Shown here piece after piece: positions 37,904-49,299 of a DNA stretch of 64,000 nt. Below the pieces are notes generated by a model. The model was not told where the DNA came from. It saw only the letters and a list, made by a program, of their open reading frames with translations, and did not search any database. Source of the stretch: Paraburkholderia sp. (GTDB lineage: Bacteria; Pseudomonadota; Gammaproteobacteria; Burkholderiales; Burkholderiaceae); contig NZ_SCRP01000002.1 in NCBI RefSeq assembly GCF_004298475.1, positions 62,001 to 126,000 of the forward strand, given 5' to 3'. Position numbers and translations under genes: made by a program. The first letter of the stretch is position 1, and each line of letters starts with the position of its first letter.

Positions 37904-40900
37904 CCGACACCCTCATCGATTCGCCCCAGGCACCGCGTCCGGTATTGCCGGAACCCGGACACGAGCGGTGGCAACCGCTGCGGATCGGCCTCGTGGAACT
38001 TTTTCACTACGACAGTGAGGAATTCTGGTTCCGCGACGGCCATTTGCTGCTACGTGGCAACAACGGCACCGGCAAGTCCAAAGTGCTGTCTCTCACCTTG
38101 CCATTTCTCTTCGACGCCCAACTGCGCCCGTCGCGTATCGAACCGGACGGGGACAACGGCAAGAAAATGGCCTGGAACCTGCTGATGGACGGCTATAAAC
38201 GCCGAATCGGCTACACGTGGATTGAGTTCGGCAGACGGCAAGCCGACGGCATGGCGCGCTATTTGACCCTGGGGGCCGGGTTGTCGGCGGTGACCGGCAA
38301 AACGCAGGTCGATAGTTGGTTCTTTTTGATCGAAAGCTCGTCGGGTGAACAAGATCCGCGTATCGGTCAAGATCTATGGCTCACGAACGAACAGCGGATC
38401 GTGTTGACCCGCGAGCGGTTGCGCGAACTTCTGGAAGAGCGCGGTCGTGGCACAGTCTTTGAGAACGGTCGCAACTATCGCCGAGCTGTGGATGAGCGGC
38501 TCTTCCACCTTGGCGAAAAGCGGTACGAAGCGCTCATGGACACCTTGATCCAACTGCGCCAGCCACAATTGTCGAAGAAACCCGACGAATCGGGCCTTTC
38601 CCACGCACTGACGGAAGCGCTCCCCCCTATGCCACAGGAATTATTGGCGGACGTGGCGGACGCGCTGAATCAGTTGGAGGCGGATCGTGAGCAGTTGGAC
38701 AACACTCGTCAGCTCGAGCAGGCAGTCAGGCATTTCGAGCAAAGATACCGGACGTACGCCAGCACGTTGACTCGACGTCAGGCGCGCGAACTTCGTCAGG
38801 CACAGACCGCATTCGACAATGCCAGCGAGGAGCGCAACAACGCACAGAACGTATTGCACGCTGCGAAGGACGCAGAGGCCGAAGCGATCCGCACTCGTGA
38901 CGCCGCGAAACAAGCGTTGACCGTGGCGCGAGAGCGCCTGGAAACGCTGCAAAGCGATCCGGCCAACCAGGACGCCAATCGCCTGAGCCAAGCCGAAAGA
39001 GATGTCAGGGACCGAAAGGAGGAAGCGGCCAAGGCAGAGGAACAACGCGAGGAGGCTCGGCGGCAACTGGAACGCGAAAAGGAACGCAGCCGGGCGTCCA
39101 ACCAGCGGGCCGAGGCAACACGAAGCGAAGTCGCGTCCGCGCGCACGCAATGCGCGTCCGATGCGCAAACCGCTGGCACGGCCGTCGCGCTGTCCCGCAA
39201 CCCACTCGTCGCGCTCCCCCTCGACGAGCTCGCCGAGCTACCGGTGACGCAATTCGCGTCCGCGGCGACCGAGTTGCGCGATGCCGCGAACAGGCGCCGC
39301 GAAAATATCCGGTATCTGGAACAGCGCCACGCTGCGGTGGCTACCAAACGGTCGACGCTTCAAACATTACAGACAGCCCAAAACGATTGCCAAGCAGAAC
39401 TCGAGGAAGCGATAGAGCGGCGGGCCGAAGCCGATCTGGATGCAGAAACGACAGGCAATGCGCTGATCGACGCCTGGACGAAATATTGCGCCGGTCTGGA
39501 ACAGCTACGTTTTGAACCACAGAACGCACTATCCGAGCTTGCAGGCTGGACAGCCCGTCCTGACGGCATCAATCCGGTTCATTCGGCGCTGACCACAGCT
39601 TACTCGCAAGCATTGGAACAACACGCCGCTCGCCAAACCGAACTTGCGACGCGCCAGCATGACCTGGATCAGGAACGCCGTGTTCTGGCCAACGAACTGG
39701 AACAGCTCGCGGCAGGCCAGGATGCTATCCCGCCCGTTCCCGCGACCCGGGGCTCGAACGTTCGCGAGGGACGGGCAGGCGCCCCGCTCTGGCAACTGAT
39801 CGATTTTCACTCTCATGTCACGCCGCAACAGCGTGCAGGTCTGGAGGCATCGCTGGAAGCGTGCGGCCTGCTGGACGCATGGGTCGCGCCTGACGGCAAC
39901 GTGTGCGATACGGCGGGAAGACCGATTTGGGACACGCAATGCCGGCAACGTCCCACCGTCGCGGGCGAGAATCTTCTGAGCCTGCTGTCGCCTGCGGCAC
40001 CGGAAGGTTGCACGGTAGATTCAGCGCTGATAGAAGCCTTGCTTGCCAGCATCGCTTGCGGACCGGAAGACGATCTCGCTGCCGAATCCTGGATCGCTGC
40101 GGATGGGCGCTTCCGGCTAGGTGCACTTACAGGTGCGTGGGATAAACGGGAAGCCGTATACATCGGCCACACTGCCCGGGCGCAAGCCCGACAACGCCGG
40201 ATGCACGAAATTGCGCTACGGCTTCAGCAACTGGATGCTGAAGTTTCTATCGTGTTACAGGCAGTTGAAGCGCTTGCCGCCGATCGCGCGAAAACCAAAG
40301 AAGAGTTGGGCGGCGCACCTACCGATACCTCGCTCCGCCAGGCGATTCTTGCCGCGGCAAGCGCCGAGCGTGACGTACTTCAGGCTCGCACTCGACTCGA
40401 TCAAGCCGACACCCGATGCAGGGCAGCAGAGACCGAACTCTACGCGGCACGCGAAGCGCTTGGGAACGATGCCATCGACCTGCAACTGCCGCTCGACCGG
40501 GCAGGCCTCGCTCCGATCGACAGTGCCTTGGACCAATTCACCGATGCGCTCCACATATTGTCCCAAGCCGGCCGGGAATGGCGCAGCGCCTGGCCGGACC
40601 ACCTGAAGCAGCAGGAGCGTGAGATCGAAGCCCAAGTCGCTCTGGAACGCCGAGAGGACGACCTCAGCACTGCAAATGAACGGAGGGAGAAAACCCTCTC
40701 GCGCTACGCCGTCCTGATGGAGGCGATTGGCGCGAAAGTTGGAACATTGCGCCTGCAACTGGAGGAGGCAACCCGGAATGCAACCAAAGCCTCGACCGAC
40801 GCCGACGACAAACAAGCAGTCTTGATCAAAGCAGCCGAAGCCCGCGCCATAGCCGATACTCAAGCCACCACCACGAATCGTGTGCTGGCGGAGCGCGCGG

Positions 40901-42081
40901 ACATTCGCACACTGGCTGTTGAGCGGCTCCAACGCTTCACTGAAAGCACGCTGCTGGCCTCTGCGCTGCCCGACCTGCCCCTCCCGCCCGCCGGCGTGCA
41001 CTGGACCATCGATCCAGCGCTGCAACTGGCGCGCAGAGCAGAACAAGCGCTCGCGCACATCGGGGATGACGACGTCAGTTGGAGCCGCATCCAGCGCCAA
41101 GTCTCGGAGGACCTGACCGAACTACAACGCTCGCTCAGCGCGCTCGGCCATCAGGCGGCTTCCGAACCGAACGATTGGGGCTTCACAGTCCACGTCAATT
41201 ATCAGAACCGCTCGGAGCGACCGGACACACTGGCCGTTCACCTTGCTGACGACATTGCGCAGCGCAGCGAACTGCTATCGGCCAGGGAGCGTGAGATTCT
41301 GGAGAACCACCTGCAAGCGGAGATCGCTGCGGAAATCCAGCGCTTGATGCGTGCAGCGGACAAACAGGTCAACGCGATCAATGACGAGTTGTACAAACGT
41401 CCCACCACGACTGGCGTCCGCTACCGCTTGCAATGGCAACCTCTTGCGCCGGAAGAAGGTGGGCCCTTGGGCCTCGAGATCGCACGCGAACGGCTGCTCA
41501 ATACGAGTTCGGACCTTTGGTCCGCAGAAGATCGTCGCGTAGTGGGCATCATGTTGCAGCAGCAAATCTCCATGGAGCGAGCCCGTGCTGAAGACGATGC
41601 CACCGCGTCCGGTTTCAGCCTGAACGATCAATTGGCACGAGCGCTGGACTACCGCCGGTGGCATCGGTTTCTCGTCCAGCGTCAAAGAGACAAGAACAGC
41701 AGCTGGCAAAAACTCTCCGGCCCCGCCTCGAGCGGAGAACGTGCACTTGGACTGACCGTTCCACTTTTCGCGGCCATCGCCAGCTTCTATGGTCGAGGAG
41801 GCAACCCGCACGCGCCACGCCTGATGTTGCTTGACGAAGCCTTCGCAGGCATCGATGATGCAGCTCGCGCACATTGTATGGGACTCATCCGCGAATTCGA
41901 TCTGGATTTCGTCATCACCAGCGAACGCGAATGGGCATGCTATGCAGAACTGCCCGGCGTATCGATTTGCCAGTTGCAACGGCGCGAGGGTATGGATGCC
42001 GTCTTCGTTTCACGCTGGACATGGGATGGGCGAGCCAAGCGGCGCGAAAGCGATCCCGACCGGAGATTTCCCGATACATGA
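37900..42081 (+). CDS. jetC: Wadjet type II SMC-like ATPase JetC (TIGR02680)
   Basis: A 1393-residue SMC/MukB/SbcC-like ATPase. Walker A is GNNGTGKSK at residues 53-61; about 1100 residues of Ala/Glu/Arg-rich coiled coil follow, interrupted by a hinge-like region in the middle (residues about 600-760, WQLIDFHSHVTPQQRAGLEA). At the C-terminus are the signature SSGERALGL and Walker B LMLLDEAFAGIDD (about residue 1310). It is the motor that extrudes plasmid DNA and activates JetD. It overlaps both neighbours by 4 bp. No frameshift or missing motif is seen. Confidence 0.93.
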   Translation: MTDTLIDSPQAPRPVLPEPGHERWQPLRIGLVELFHYDSEEFWFRDGHLLLRGNNGTGKSKVLSLTLPFLFDAQLRPSRIEPDGDNGKKMAWNLLMDGYKRRIGYTWIEFGRRQADGMARYLTLGAGLSAVTGKTQVDSWFFLIESSSGEQDPRIGQDLWLTNEQRIVLTRERLRELLEERGRGTVFENGRNYRRAVDERLFHLGEKRYEALMDTLIQLRQPQLSKKPDESGLSHALTEALPPMPQELLADVADALNQLEADREQLDNTRQLEQAVRHFEQRYRTYASTLTRRQARELRQAQTAFDNASEERNNAQNVLHAAKDAEAEAIRTRDAAKQALTVARERLETLQSDPANQDANRLSQAERDVRDRKEEAAKAEEQREEARRQLEREKERSRASNQRAEATRSEVASARTQCASDAQTAGTAVALSRNPLVALPLDELAELPVTQFASAATELRDAANRRRENIRYLEQRHAAVATKRSTLQTLQTAQNDCQAELEEAIERRAEADLDAETTGNALIDAWTKYCAGLEQLRFEPQNALSELAGWTARPDGINPVHSALTTAYSQALEQHAARQTELATRQHDLDQERRVLANELEQLAAGQDAIPPVPATRGSNVREGRAGAPLWQLIDFHSHVTPQQRAGLEASLEACGLLDAWVAPDGNVCDTAGRPIWDTQCRQRPTVAGENLLSLLSPAAPEGCTVDSALIEALLASIACGPEDDLAAESWIAADGRFRLGALTGAWDKREAVYIGHTARAQARQRRMHEIALRLQQLDAEVSIVLQAVEALAADRAKTKEELGGAPTDTSLRQAILAAASAERDVLQARTRLDQADTRCRAAETELYAAREALGNDAIDLQLPLDRAGLAPIDSALDQFTDALHILSQAGREWRSAWPDHLKQQEREIEAQVALERREDDLSTANERREKTLSRYAVLMEAIGAKVGTLRLQLEEATRNATKASTDADDKQAVLIKAAEARAIADTQATTTNRVLAERADIRTLAVERLQRFTESTLLASALPDLPLPPAGVHWTIDPALQLARRAEQALAHIGDDDVSWSRIQRQVSEDLTELQRSLSALGHQAASEPNDWGFTVHVNYQNRSERPDTLAVHLADDIAQRSELLSAREREILENHLQAEIAAEIQRLMRAADKQVNAINDELYKRPTTTGVRYRLQWQPLAPEEGGPLGLEIARERLLNTSSDLWSAEDRRVVGIMLQQQISMERARAEDDATASGFSLNDQLARALDYRRWHRFLVQRQRDKNSSWQKLSGPASSGERALGLTVPLFAAIASFYGRGGNPHAPRLMLLDEAFAGIDDAARAHCMGLIREFDLDFVITSEREWACYAELPGVSICQLQRREGMDAVFVSRWTWDGRAKRRESDPDRRFPDT

Positions 42082-43373
42082 TGCGGACCGACACACCAGC
42101 CAGCCCCGATGCCCGGCTGCAACGTTTGCTAGGTGGTGCTCAGCTAGGCTCGCTCCGCCAGCGTATGCGGCGCCACTTCGAACGCGTCGACAACGGCACG
42201 GCGGGAAGTAGCATGCTGCTGACCCAGCTCAGCCCCGCGGAACACGAAGCTTTGGGGTTGCTCATCGGCCGACCATCTCGCATTTCCCGATCGGTACGGG
42301 TCGACATTGAACGACTCGACAGCGCGCTGCGAGATGCTGGCATCGCCGATTCGCTGCGAGCAGCGCTCGAACGCATCGATGGTCCGATCGTGAGTCGCGC
42401 TGCCGTCAGGGCAAACACTTACGCACAGTGGACCCGCATGATCGCACTTGACTCCTGGCACAGCGTACTGCGCGCCTGGCTCAAGTCCCCTGCGGCGCTG
42501 GGTCTGCTCAAACGCCTTTCCCGACAGGATCCGACAACGGGACAGCAATTGCTCGGACGAGCAGATGCCACGCTGCATCGGCTGCCGGCCCAAGATATCG
42601 CACGCTCTCAACTGGCCGCAGAGACCCTAGGTAATGCACATGCACTCGACGGCGGTGAACCGACGGCCACGATCGTATTGGCTGCTTGGCGGCACATGGA
42701 ACATACAGCCGCCTACGACGACAACTTGCGCGACACAAACGGCAATCCGGACGACCCGCCGCAACTCGACGATCGCACTCGCGACATTTGGGCGCGGGCG
42801 GGTGTGCTGGTCAACGAGCTGTCCCGCCCCGCCCTGTTCCTGAATCTTCCGGTCACCGCTGGCGCCCCGGCAGGAGAGCCTCCCGGCGAGCCAGGCTACG
42901 CATCGTTGCGCAGGTTGCTGCGAACGCCGCCGGCGTGGTCCGTACGTGGCACCACGGTGTTCGTCTGTGAAAATCCCAACTTCGTAGCCATCGCGGCCGA
43001 CCAACTGGGGGCGGCAAGCGCGCCGCTGGTCTGCACAGATGGTATGCCAGCCGCCGCACAACGGACACTGTTGACCCAGTTGGTGCATGCGGGAGCTCAT
43101 TTGATGTACCACGGGGATTTCGACTGGCCAGGCTTGCAGATCGGAAACCAAATGATGTGCACATGGCATGCACATCCATGGCGATTCGCGACCCAGGACT
43201 ATGAGGCTGCCGTGGCAAATTCTCCTCCCGTAACGCACGAACTGAGTGGCGCTTCGGTATCAGCCTCATGGGATGAATCATTGGCTGCTGTGATGCAACG
43301 CCATGGCATCGCCATTGCCGAAGAGGCGGTCGCGGCAGTATTACTCGAGGATCTGAGTCGAAGGTGCCCCTAG
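42078..43373 (+). CDS. jetD: Wadjet type II nuclease JetD (DUF2399 / TIGR02679)
   Basis: A 431-residue protein of the DUF2399 family with a C-terminal TOPRIM-type nuclease domain. The acidic Glu is in FVCENPNFVAIAA (residues about 294-306) and the D-x-D in MYHGDFDWPGLQIGN (about 343-357). JetD cuts circular DNA once the JetABC motor has trapped it. The ATG at 42078 overlaps the jetC stop by 4 bp; a longer frame upstream inside jetC was discarded. It is the last gene of the operon and ends 325 bp before guaA. Confidence 0.9.
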   Translation: MMRTDTPASPDARLQRLLGGAQLGSLRQRMRRHFERVDNGTAGSSMLLTQLSPAEHEALGLLIGRPSRISRSVRVDIERLDSALRDAGIADSLRAALERIDGPIVSRAAVRANTYAQWTRMIALDSWHSVLRAWLKSPAALGLLKRLSRQDPTTGQQLLGRADATLHRLPAQDIARSQLAAETLGNAHALDGGEPTATIVLAAWRHMEHTAAYDDNLRDTNGNPDDPPQLDDRTRDIWARAGVLVNELSRPALFLNLPVTAGAPAGEPPGEPGYASLRRLLRTPPAWSVRGTTVFVCENPNFVAIAADQLGAASAPLVCTDGMPAAAQRTLLTQLVHAGAHLMYHGDFDWPGLQIGNQMMCTWHAHPWRFATQDYEAAVANSPPVTHELSGASVSASWDESLAAVMQRHGIAIAEEAVAAVLLEDLSRRCP

Positions 43374-43697
43374 TAAGTCCGCCCTGTCGTCGTATGAGAC
43401 CTCGTGGGGGCGGCAGAAAAGTGAAGCCGAACGCGTTACTAGTAAGCAATATGATGCAATTCAGATACCGTTGACGGCTCTGACGGTATCAAACGGGCCT
43501 CTGCGCATGCGCCCGCGTATACCGTCAGAAATACCGCCAAATTGTGGTTGCTCGGACTCGCCGCAGGTTCGGATGCACTTTTAGAATTCTCATATTTCTC
43601 AGGGGCTTACGAACCTGCACCGGCCAATTTAGAATTGGGCCCACGTCATTTACAACGCGCCACAACGCATTGATTTTAAAGGAGATTTAAGAAACCC
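43374..43697. other. Right-end region of the island, no gene
   Basis: 324 bp between jetD and guaA, AT-rich toward guaA. It contains ATACCGTCA-like repeats at 43465-43539 and no open frame that could encode an integrase or excisionase. Confidence 0.5.
43465..43539. repeat. Right-end ATACCGTCA repeats, partly inverted
   Basis: Copies at 43465-43473 (two mismatches), 43481-43489 (exact, inverted), 43519-43527 (exact) and 43531-43539 (one mismatch). The first two form a GATACCGT / ACGGTATC dyad. Confidence 0.6.
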
Positions 43698-45281
<1,584 letters not shown>

Positions 45282-45428
45282 GGCTGCGGACTAGACCTAA
45301 GAAAGAACGGATACGGAACGCCGCGCAAGCTGCACGGCGTGAATTCTGAATGCGGTTGTGTGGTGCTCTTCGTCGTACTTTTTCGTGCGCCACAGGTCGG
45401 ACGCAAGGCTGCCGGGTGCTGGCACGGC

Positions 45429-46103
45429 TCAGCCATGCAGCGGTGGCCGAGGCGCATCGGCCGCCTCATCGCGGGCCGCCAGACGGGCCTCCTCGGCAGA
45501 CAGCGCGGTGCGCTGCGCAGCGTCCCCGGCCGCAGGCTGCGGGCGCGCTGCCTGAGCCTGCGCGCTGCCGCTCGCCGACACTGCGCCCGAAAAAACCGGC
45601 TCTGCATAAGTCACCGATTCCCGCCGCGGCTCGCTCTTTGCGCCACGCCGCGTCGCCGTGGTTTCTGCCGTCTGCGTTTGTGTCTGTGCCTGCGCTTGTG
45701 CTTTCTCGCGCCGCCGGACCGCACCGGCAAGCCGCACAGCGCCGAACCCGATCACGATCAGCCACGCACCCACGCCGCCAGCAATCAACTGGCCGAAGGC
45801 CGTCAGCTGCGGCTTGTGCAGCCCGATCAACCAGACCAGCATCAGCACGCCGCTGATCCAGTCGATGTGACCGGCTACGCGCCCGACCGGCACCGTCATT
45901 GCGCCATCGAATGCGGCGCGCAGCGCGAGCCACGACAAACCCAGCAGCGTCACGCCGAGCACCTGCCCGACGAATGCCGGCTGCGGTTGCACCAGTTGCA
46001 GCGCGTCGTACAGCGAGGTCCACGGAGTCAGCAGGAACAGCGCTCCGAAGCCCAGCAGCATCAACGCATCGACAATCAGTACAACGCGCAGCAGCAGCTT
46101 CAT
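45429..46103 (-). CDS. Putative inner-membrane protein between guaB and guaA
   Basis: A 224-residue protein with four predicted membrane helices in the first 130 residues (starting LLLRVVLIVDALMLLGFGAL). A low-complexity cytoplasmic tail rich in Ala, Gln, Thr and Arg follows. I do not recognise a characterised family; similar proteins are common at this place in Burkholderiaceae. It starts 6 bp after guaB stops and is therefore probably co-transcribed with guaB and guaA. No catalytic motif is visible. Confidence 0.75.
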   Translation of the reverse strand: MKLLLRVVLIVDALMLLGFGALFLLTPWTSLYDALQLVQPQPAFVGQVLGVTLLGLSWLALRAAFDGAMTVPVGRVAGHIDWISGVLMLVWLIGLHKPQLTAFGQLIAGGVGAWLIVIGFGAVRLAGAVRRREKAQAQAQTQTQTAETTATRRGAKSEPRRESVTYAEPVFSGAVSASGSAQAQAARPQPAAGDAAQRTALSAEEARLAARDEAADAPRPPLHG

Positions 46104-46109
46104 GGGCGA

Positions 46110-47570
46110 TTAGTCCACGTGATAGTTGGGCGCTTCCTTCGTGATCTGGACATCGTGCACGTGCGATTCGCGCATGCCCGCCGACGTGATCTCGACGAAC
46201 CCGGCCTTCTCGTGCATTTCGTCGATCGTGCTGCAGCCGCAGTAGCCCATCGAAGCGCGCACGCCGCCGATCAGCTGGAACAGGATCGCATTGACGGAGC
46301 CCTTGTACGCCACGCGTCCTTCGATACCTTCCGGCACGAGCTTGTCGATGTTCGCCGAGTTGTCCTGGAAGTAGCGGTCCGCGGCGCCGTCCTTCATCGC
46401 GCCCACCGAACCCATGCCGCGATACGACTTGTACTGGCGGCCCTGATACAGGAACACGTCGCCCGGCGATTCTTCGGTGCCCGCGAACATGCTGCCCATC
46501 ATCACGGCGTTCGCGCCCGCTGCGAGCGCCTTCGAGACGTCGCCCGAGTAGCGCACGCCGCCGTCGGCGATAACCGGAACACCGGTGCCCTTCAGCGCGT
46601 CCGAGACATTCGCGATTGCGCTGATCTGCGGCACGCCCACGCCCGCGACGATACGCGTCGTGCAGATCGAGCCCGGGCCGATGCCGACCTTCACGCCGTC
46701 CGCGCCGTACTCGACGAGTGCGCGCGCCGCGTCGGCGGTGGCGATGTTGCCGCCGATCACTTCGACGTGCGGGAAGTTCTGCTTGACCCAGCGGACGCGC
46801 TCGAGCACGCCCTTGCTATGGCCGTGCGCCGTGTCGACGACGATCACGTCGACGCCGGCCTGGACCAGCAGCTCGACGCGCTCTTCGTTGTCGGGACCCA
46901 CGCCGACCGCCGCGCCCGCGCGCAGCTTGCCGTGCTCGTCCTTACAGGCGGCCGGGTGCTCGGTCTGCTTGGTGATGTCTTTCACGGTCATGAGACCGCG
47001 CAGTTCGAACGCGTCGTTGACGACCAGCACGCGCTCGAGGCGGTGGCTGTGCATGAGCGCCTTGGCTTCGGCGAGCGGCGTGCCTTCCTTGACGGTGACG
47101 AGACGCTCGCGCGGCGTCATGATCGAGCGCACGGGTTCGTCCAGACGGGTTTCGAAGCGCAGGTCGCGATTCGTGACGATGCCGATGAGCTGTGCGCCCT
47201 CGACCACCGGGAAGCCCGAAATGCCATGCTGCTGCGACAGGGCGATCACGTCGCGCACGCGCATTTGCGGCGGAATCGTGATCGGATCGCGCAGGACGCC
47301 CGATTCGAAGCGCTTGACCTTCGCGACTTCGCGCGCCTGCTCGGCGGGCGTGAGGTTCTTGTGGACGATGCCGACGCCGCCCTGCTGCGCCATGGCGATT
47401 GCCAGACGGCCTTCGGTGACCGTATCCATCGCGGCCGAGACGAGCGGAATGTTCAGGGAGATATTGCGGGTCAGCCGTGTCTTGAGGCTGGTGTCGCGCG
47501 GAAGAACGTCGGAGAAGGCGGGAACGAGGAGCACGTCATCGAACGTGAGTGCTTTCTGGATCAGACGCAT
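46110..47570 (-). CDS. guaB: IMP dehydrogenase
   Basis: A 486-residue NAD-dependent enzyme converting IMP to XMP, the rate-limiting step of GMP synthesis. The TIM-barrel halves flank two CBS domains (about residues 95-205; [20 protein letters not shown] and [20 protein letters not shown]). The catalytic Cys loop is [20 protein letters not shown], with [13 protein letters not shown] and the flap [15 protein letters not shown] downstream. The region 47571-47839 between it and the divergent transporter would hold both promoters. Confidence 0.97.
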   Translation of the reverse strand: MRLIQKALTFDDVLLVPAFSDVLPRDTSLKTRLTRNISLNIPLVSAAMDTVTEGRLAIAMAQQGGVGIVHKNLTPAEQAREVAKVKRFESGVLRDPITIPPQMRVRDVIALSQQHGISGFPVVEGAQLIGIVTNRDLRFETRLDEPVRSIMTPRERLVTVKEGTPLAEAKALMHSHRLERVLVVNDAFELRGLMTVKDITKQTEHPAACKDEHGKLRAGAAVGVGPDNEERVELLVQAGVDVIVVDTAHGHSKGVLERVRWVKQNFPHVEVIGGNIATADAARALVEYGADGVKVGIGPGSICTTRIVAGVGVPQISAIANVSDALKGTGVPVIADGGVRYSGDVSKALAAGANAVMMGSMFAGTEESPGDVFLYQGRQYKSYRGMGSVGAMKDGAADRYFQDNSANIDKLVPEGIEGRVAYKGSVNAILFQLIGGVRASMGYCGCSTIDEMHEKAGFVEITSAGMRESHVHDVQITKEAPNYHVD

Positions 47571-47839
47571 GGCAAATCCTATAGGCGCAAAAGCAGATTA
47601 TACGGGATAGCGCCCTGGAAATCATCAGTATCAACAGTAGGTTAGCGATGATTCCAGGAAAACTCCGGGGCCGGGGATGCGCGCGTGCGCGCGCACCGGT
47701 CCGGCCCTTTGCGGCGCCCGGCGCGCTGAACCGGAAACCGCCGCGTTGCAGGATTGAACAAGACTGATGCGCAGTGCACGGGCTAAGCTCGAAGCCAGTC
47801 TCAGTCTGATTCAATCTGATCGTTCCGGAGTTTTCGAAG

Positions 47840-48859
47840 ATGCGGCGTGGTGTGTTGTACGGCGTTCTCGCCGGTGCATTGTGGGGAACCGTGTTCGTCG
47901 TGCCCCGCCAGCTGGCCGATTTCTCGCCGCTGCTCCTGAGCGCGGGCCGCTACGTCATGTACGGCCTCGTCTCCCTCGCCGCGCTCGTGCCCATGCTGCG
48001 CCGCGTGTGGCCGCGCCTCACGCGCGAGGACCTCGTCGCGCTCGTCAAGCTCGCGCTGATGGGCAACCTGCTCTATTACCTCTTTCTCGCAAACGCGATC
48101 CACATGGTCGGCATCGCGCCTGCTTCGCTGATCGTCGGCGTGCTGCCGGTCACCGTAACCCTGCTCGGCCGGCGCGATCACGGCGCGGTGCCGCTTGCGC
48201 GCCTCGTCTGGCCGCTCGCGATGATCGCGGCGGGCATCGTCTGCATCAACGTCGACGTGTTCACAGCAGGCGCCAGCGACGGTCTTCACGCCAGCACGCT
48301 CACGAAGATCACGGGCCTCGGCTGTGCGGTCGGCGCACTGGTCTGCTGGACGTGGTTTGCCGTCGAAAACGCCCGTTACCTGCATCGCAACGCGCATTTC
48401 AGCGGCAACGAGTGGTCGGTGCTGTGGGGCGTGGTGACGGGCGCGCTCGGCGCGCTGCTGTGGCTCGCGATTCTCGCCATGCCGTCGGGCACGGTGCAGG
48501 AGGCCGTGTCGCCCTCGCGCTGGACGTCGTTCTGGCAACTGAACCTCGTCCTCGCGATCGGCGCGTCGTGGCTCGGCAACGGGCTCTGGAACGCCGCCGC
48601 CAAACGGCTGCCGCTCACGCTCTCGGGGCAGATGATCGTCTTCGAGACGCTGTTCGCCCTGCTCTACGGCTTCATCTACGACCACCGTCTGCCTCGCGGG
48701 CTCGAAATCGCGGCCATCGTGCTGCTCGTCGCGGGCGTGAGCTGGTCGGTGCGGCAGCATGCGGGCGGACCGGAGGAAACCGCGCACGGCGACGGCATCG
48801 TCCCCGCCGTTGGTCACCACGACGAGGGCCACAGCGAACGGCACGGGAACGCGGCGTAA
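47840..48859 (+). CDS. DMT superfamily (EamA-type) transporter
   Basis: A 339-residue membrane protein with ten predicted helices in two EamA repeats (YGVLAGALWGTVFVVPRQLA at the start; the second repeat from about residue 165). The C-terminal 35 residues are a soluble His/Gly-rich tail. DMT members export metabolites or amino acids; the substrate here is unknown. A 16-bp hairpin follows. It is monocistronic, divergent from guaB. Confidence 0.88.
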   Translation: MRRGVLYGVLAGALWGTVFVVPRQLADFSPLLLSAGRYVMYGLVSLAALVPMLRRVWPRLTREDLVALVKLALMGNLLYYLFLANAIHMVGIAPASLIVGVLPVTVTLLGRRDHGAVPLARLVWPLAMIAAGIVCINVDVFTAGASDGLHASTLTKITGLGCAVGALVCWTWFAVENARYLHRNAHFSGNEWSVLWGVVTGALGALLWLAILAMPSGTVQEAVSPSRWTSFWQLNLVLAIGASWLGNGLWNAAAKRLPLTLSGQMIVFETLFALLYGFIYDHRLPRGLEIAAIVLLVAGVSWSVRQHAGGPEETAHGDGIVPAVGHHDEGHSERHGNAA

Positions 48860-48885
48860 CGGCGCAACCATGCGCGGATGCCAAG

Positions 48886-48929
48886 CAGAACGGACCGCAA
48901 CTACGCTCGCGCCGTTGCGGTCCGTTCTG
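48886..48929. terminator. Long perfect hairpin downstream of the DMT transporter
   Basis: A 16-bp perfect stem (48886-48901 with 48914-48929) with a 12-nt loop, between convergent genes; a T/A-rich stretch follows on the plus strand. Confidence 0.75.
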
Positions 48930-48966
48930 TTCATATATTTGCGCGGATTTTCGCGGATTCAGCGCT

Positions 48967-49299
48967 TCAGCGTGAATCCTTGTGCAGCCACTTGCGCCCT
49001 TCCACGGAGCCCGCCTTGCGGGTTTTGTCGACGCGGCGCTGCCGCGCGGCCTTCGGATCGACGATCAGCGGACGATAAATCTCGACGCGGTCGTGGTCGG
49101 CGAGCGTGGCGTCGAGCGGCTTGAGCTTGCCGTAGATCCCCACCTTGAGCGTCGCGAGGTCGATCTCCGGATGGCGCGCGGCGATGCCGCTCGCGTCGAT
49201 GGCCTGCTGGACGGTCGCGCCGGACGGCAACTCGACCGCGATGAGCGTCTGCGCGTCAGGCAGCGCATAGCAGACGTCGACGGTGATTTTCGCGCTCAT
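48967..49299 (-). CDS. rnfH: RnfH family ubiquitin-like protein
   Basis: A 110-residue protein with the beta-grasp fold of the RnfH family: ITVDVCYALPDAQTLIAVEL, the GIYGKLKPLDATLADHDRVE core, and EIYRPLIVDPKAARQRR at the end, a diagnostic segment. The role is not well defined. It overlaps the ratA stop by 4 bp and is co-translated with it, a widely conserved arrangement. Confidence 0.93.
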   Translation of the reverse strand: MSAKITVDVCYALPDAQTLIAVELPSGATVQQAIDASGIAARHPEIDLATLKVGIYGKLKPLDATLADHDRVEIYRPLIVDPKAARQRRVDKTRKAGSVEGRKWLHKDSR

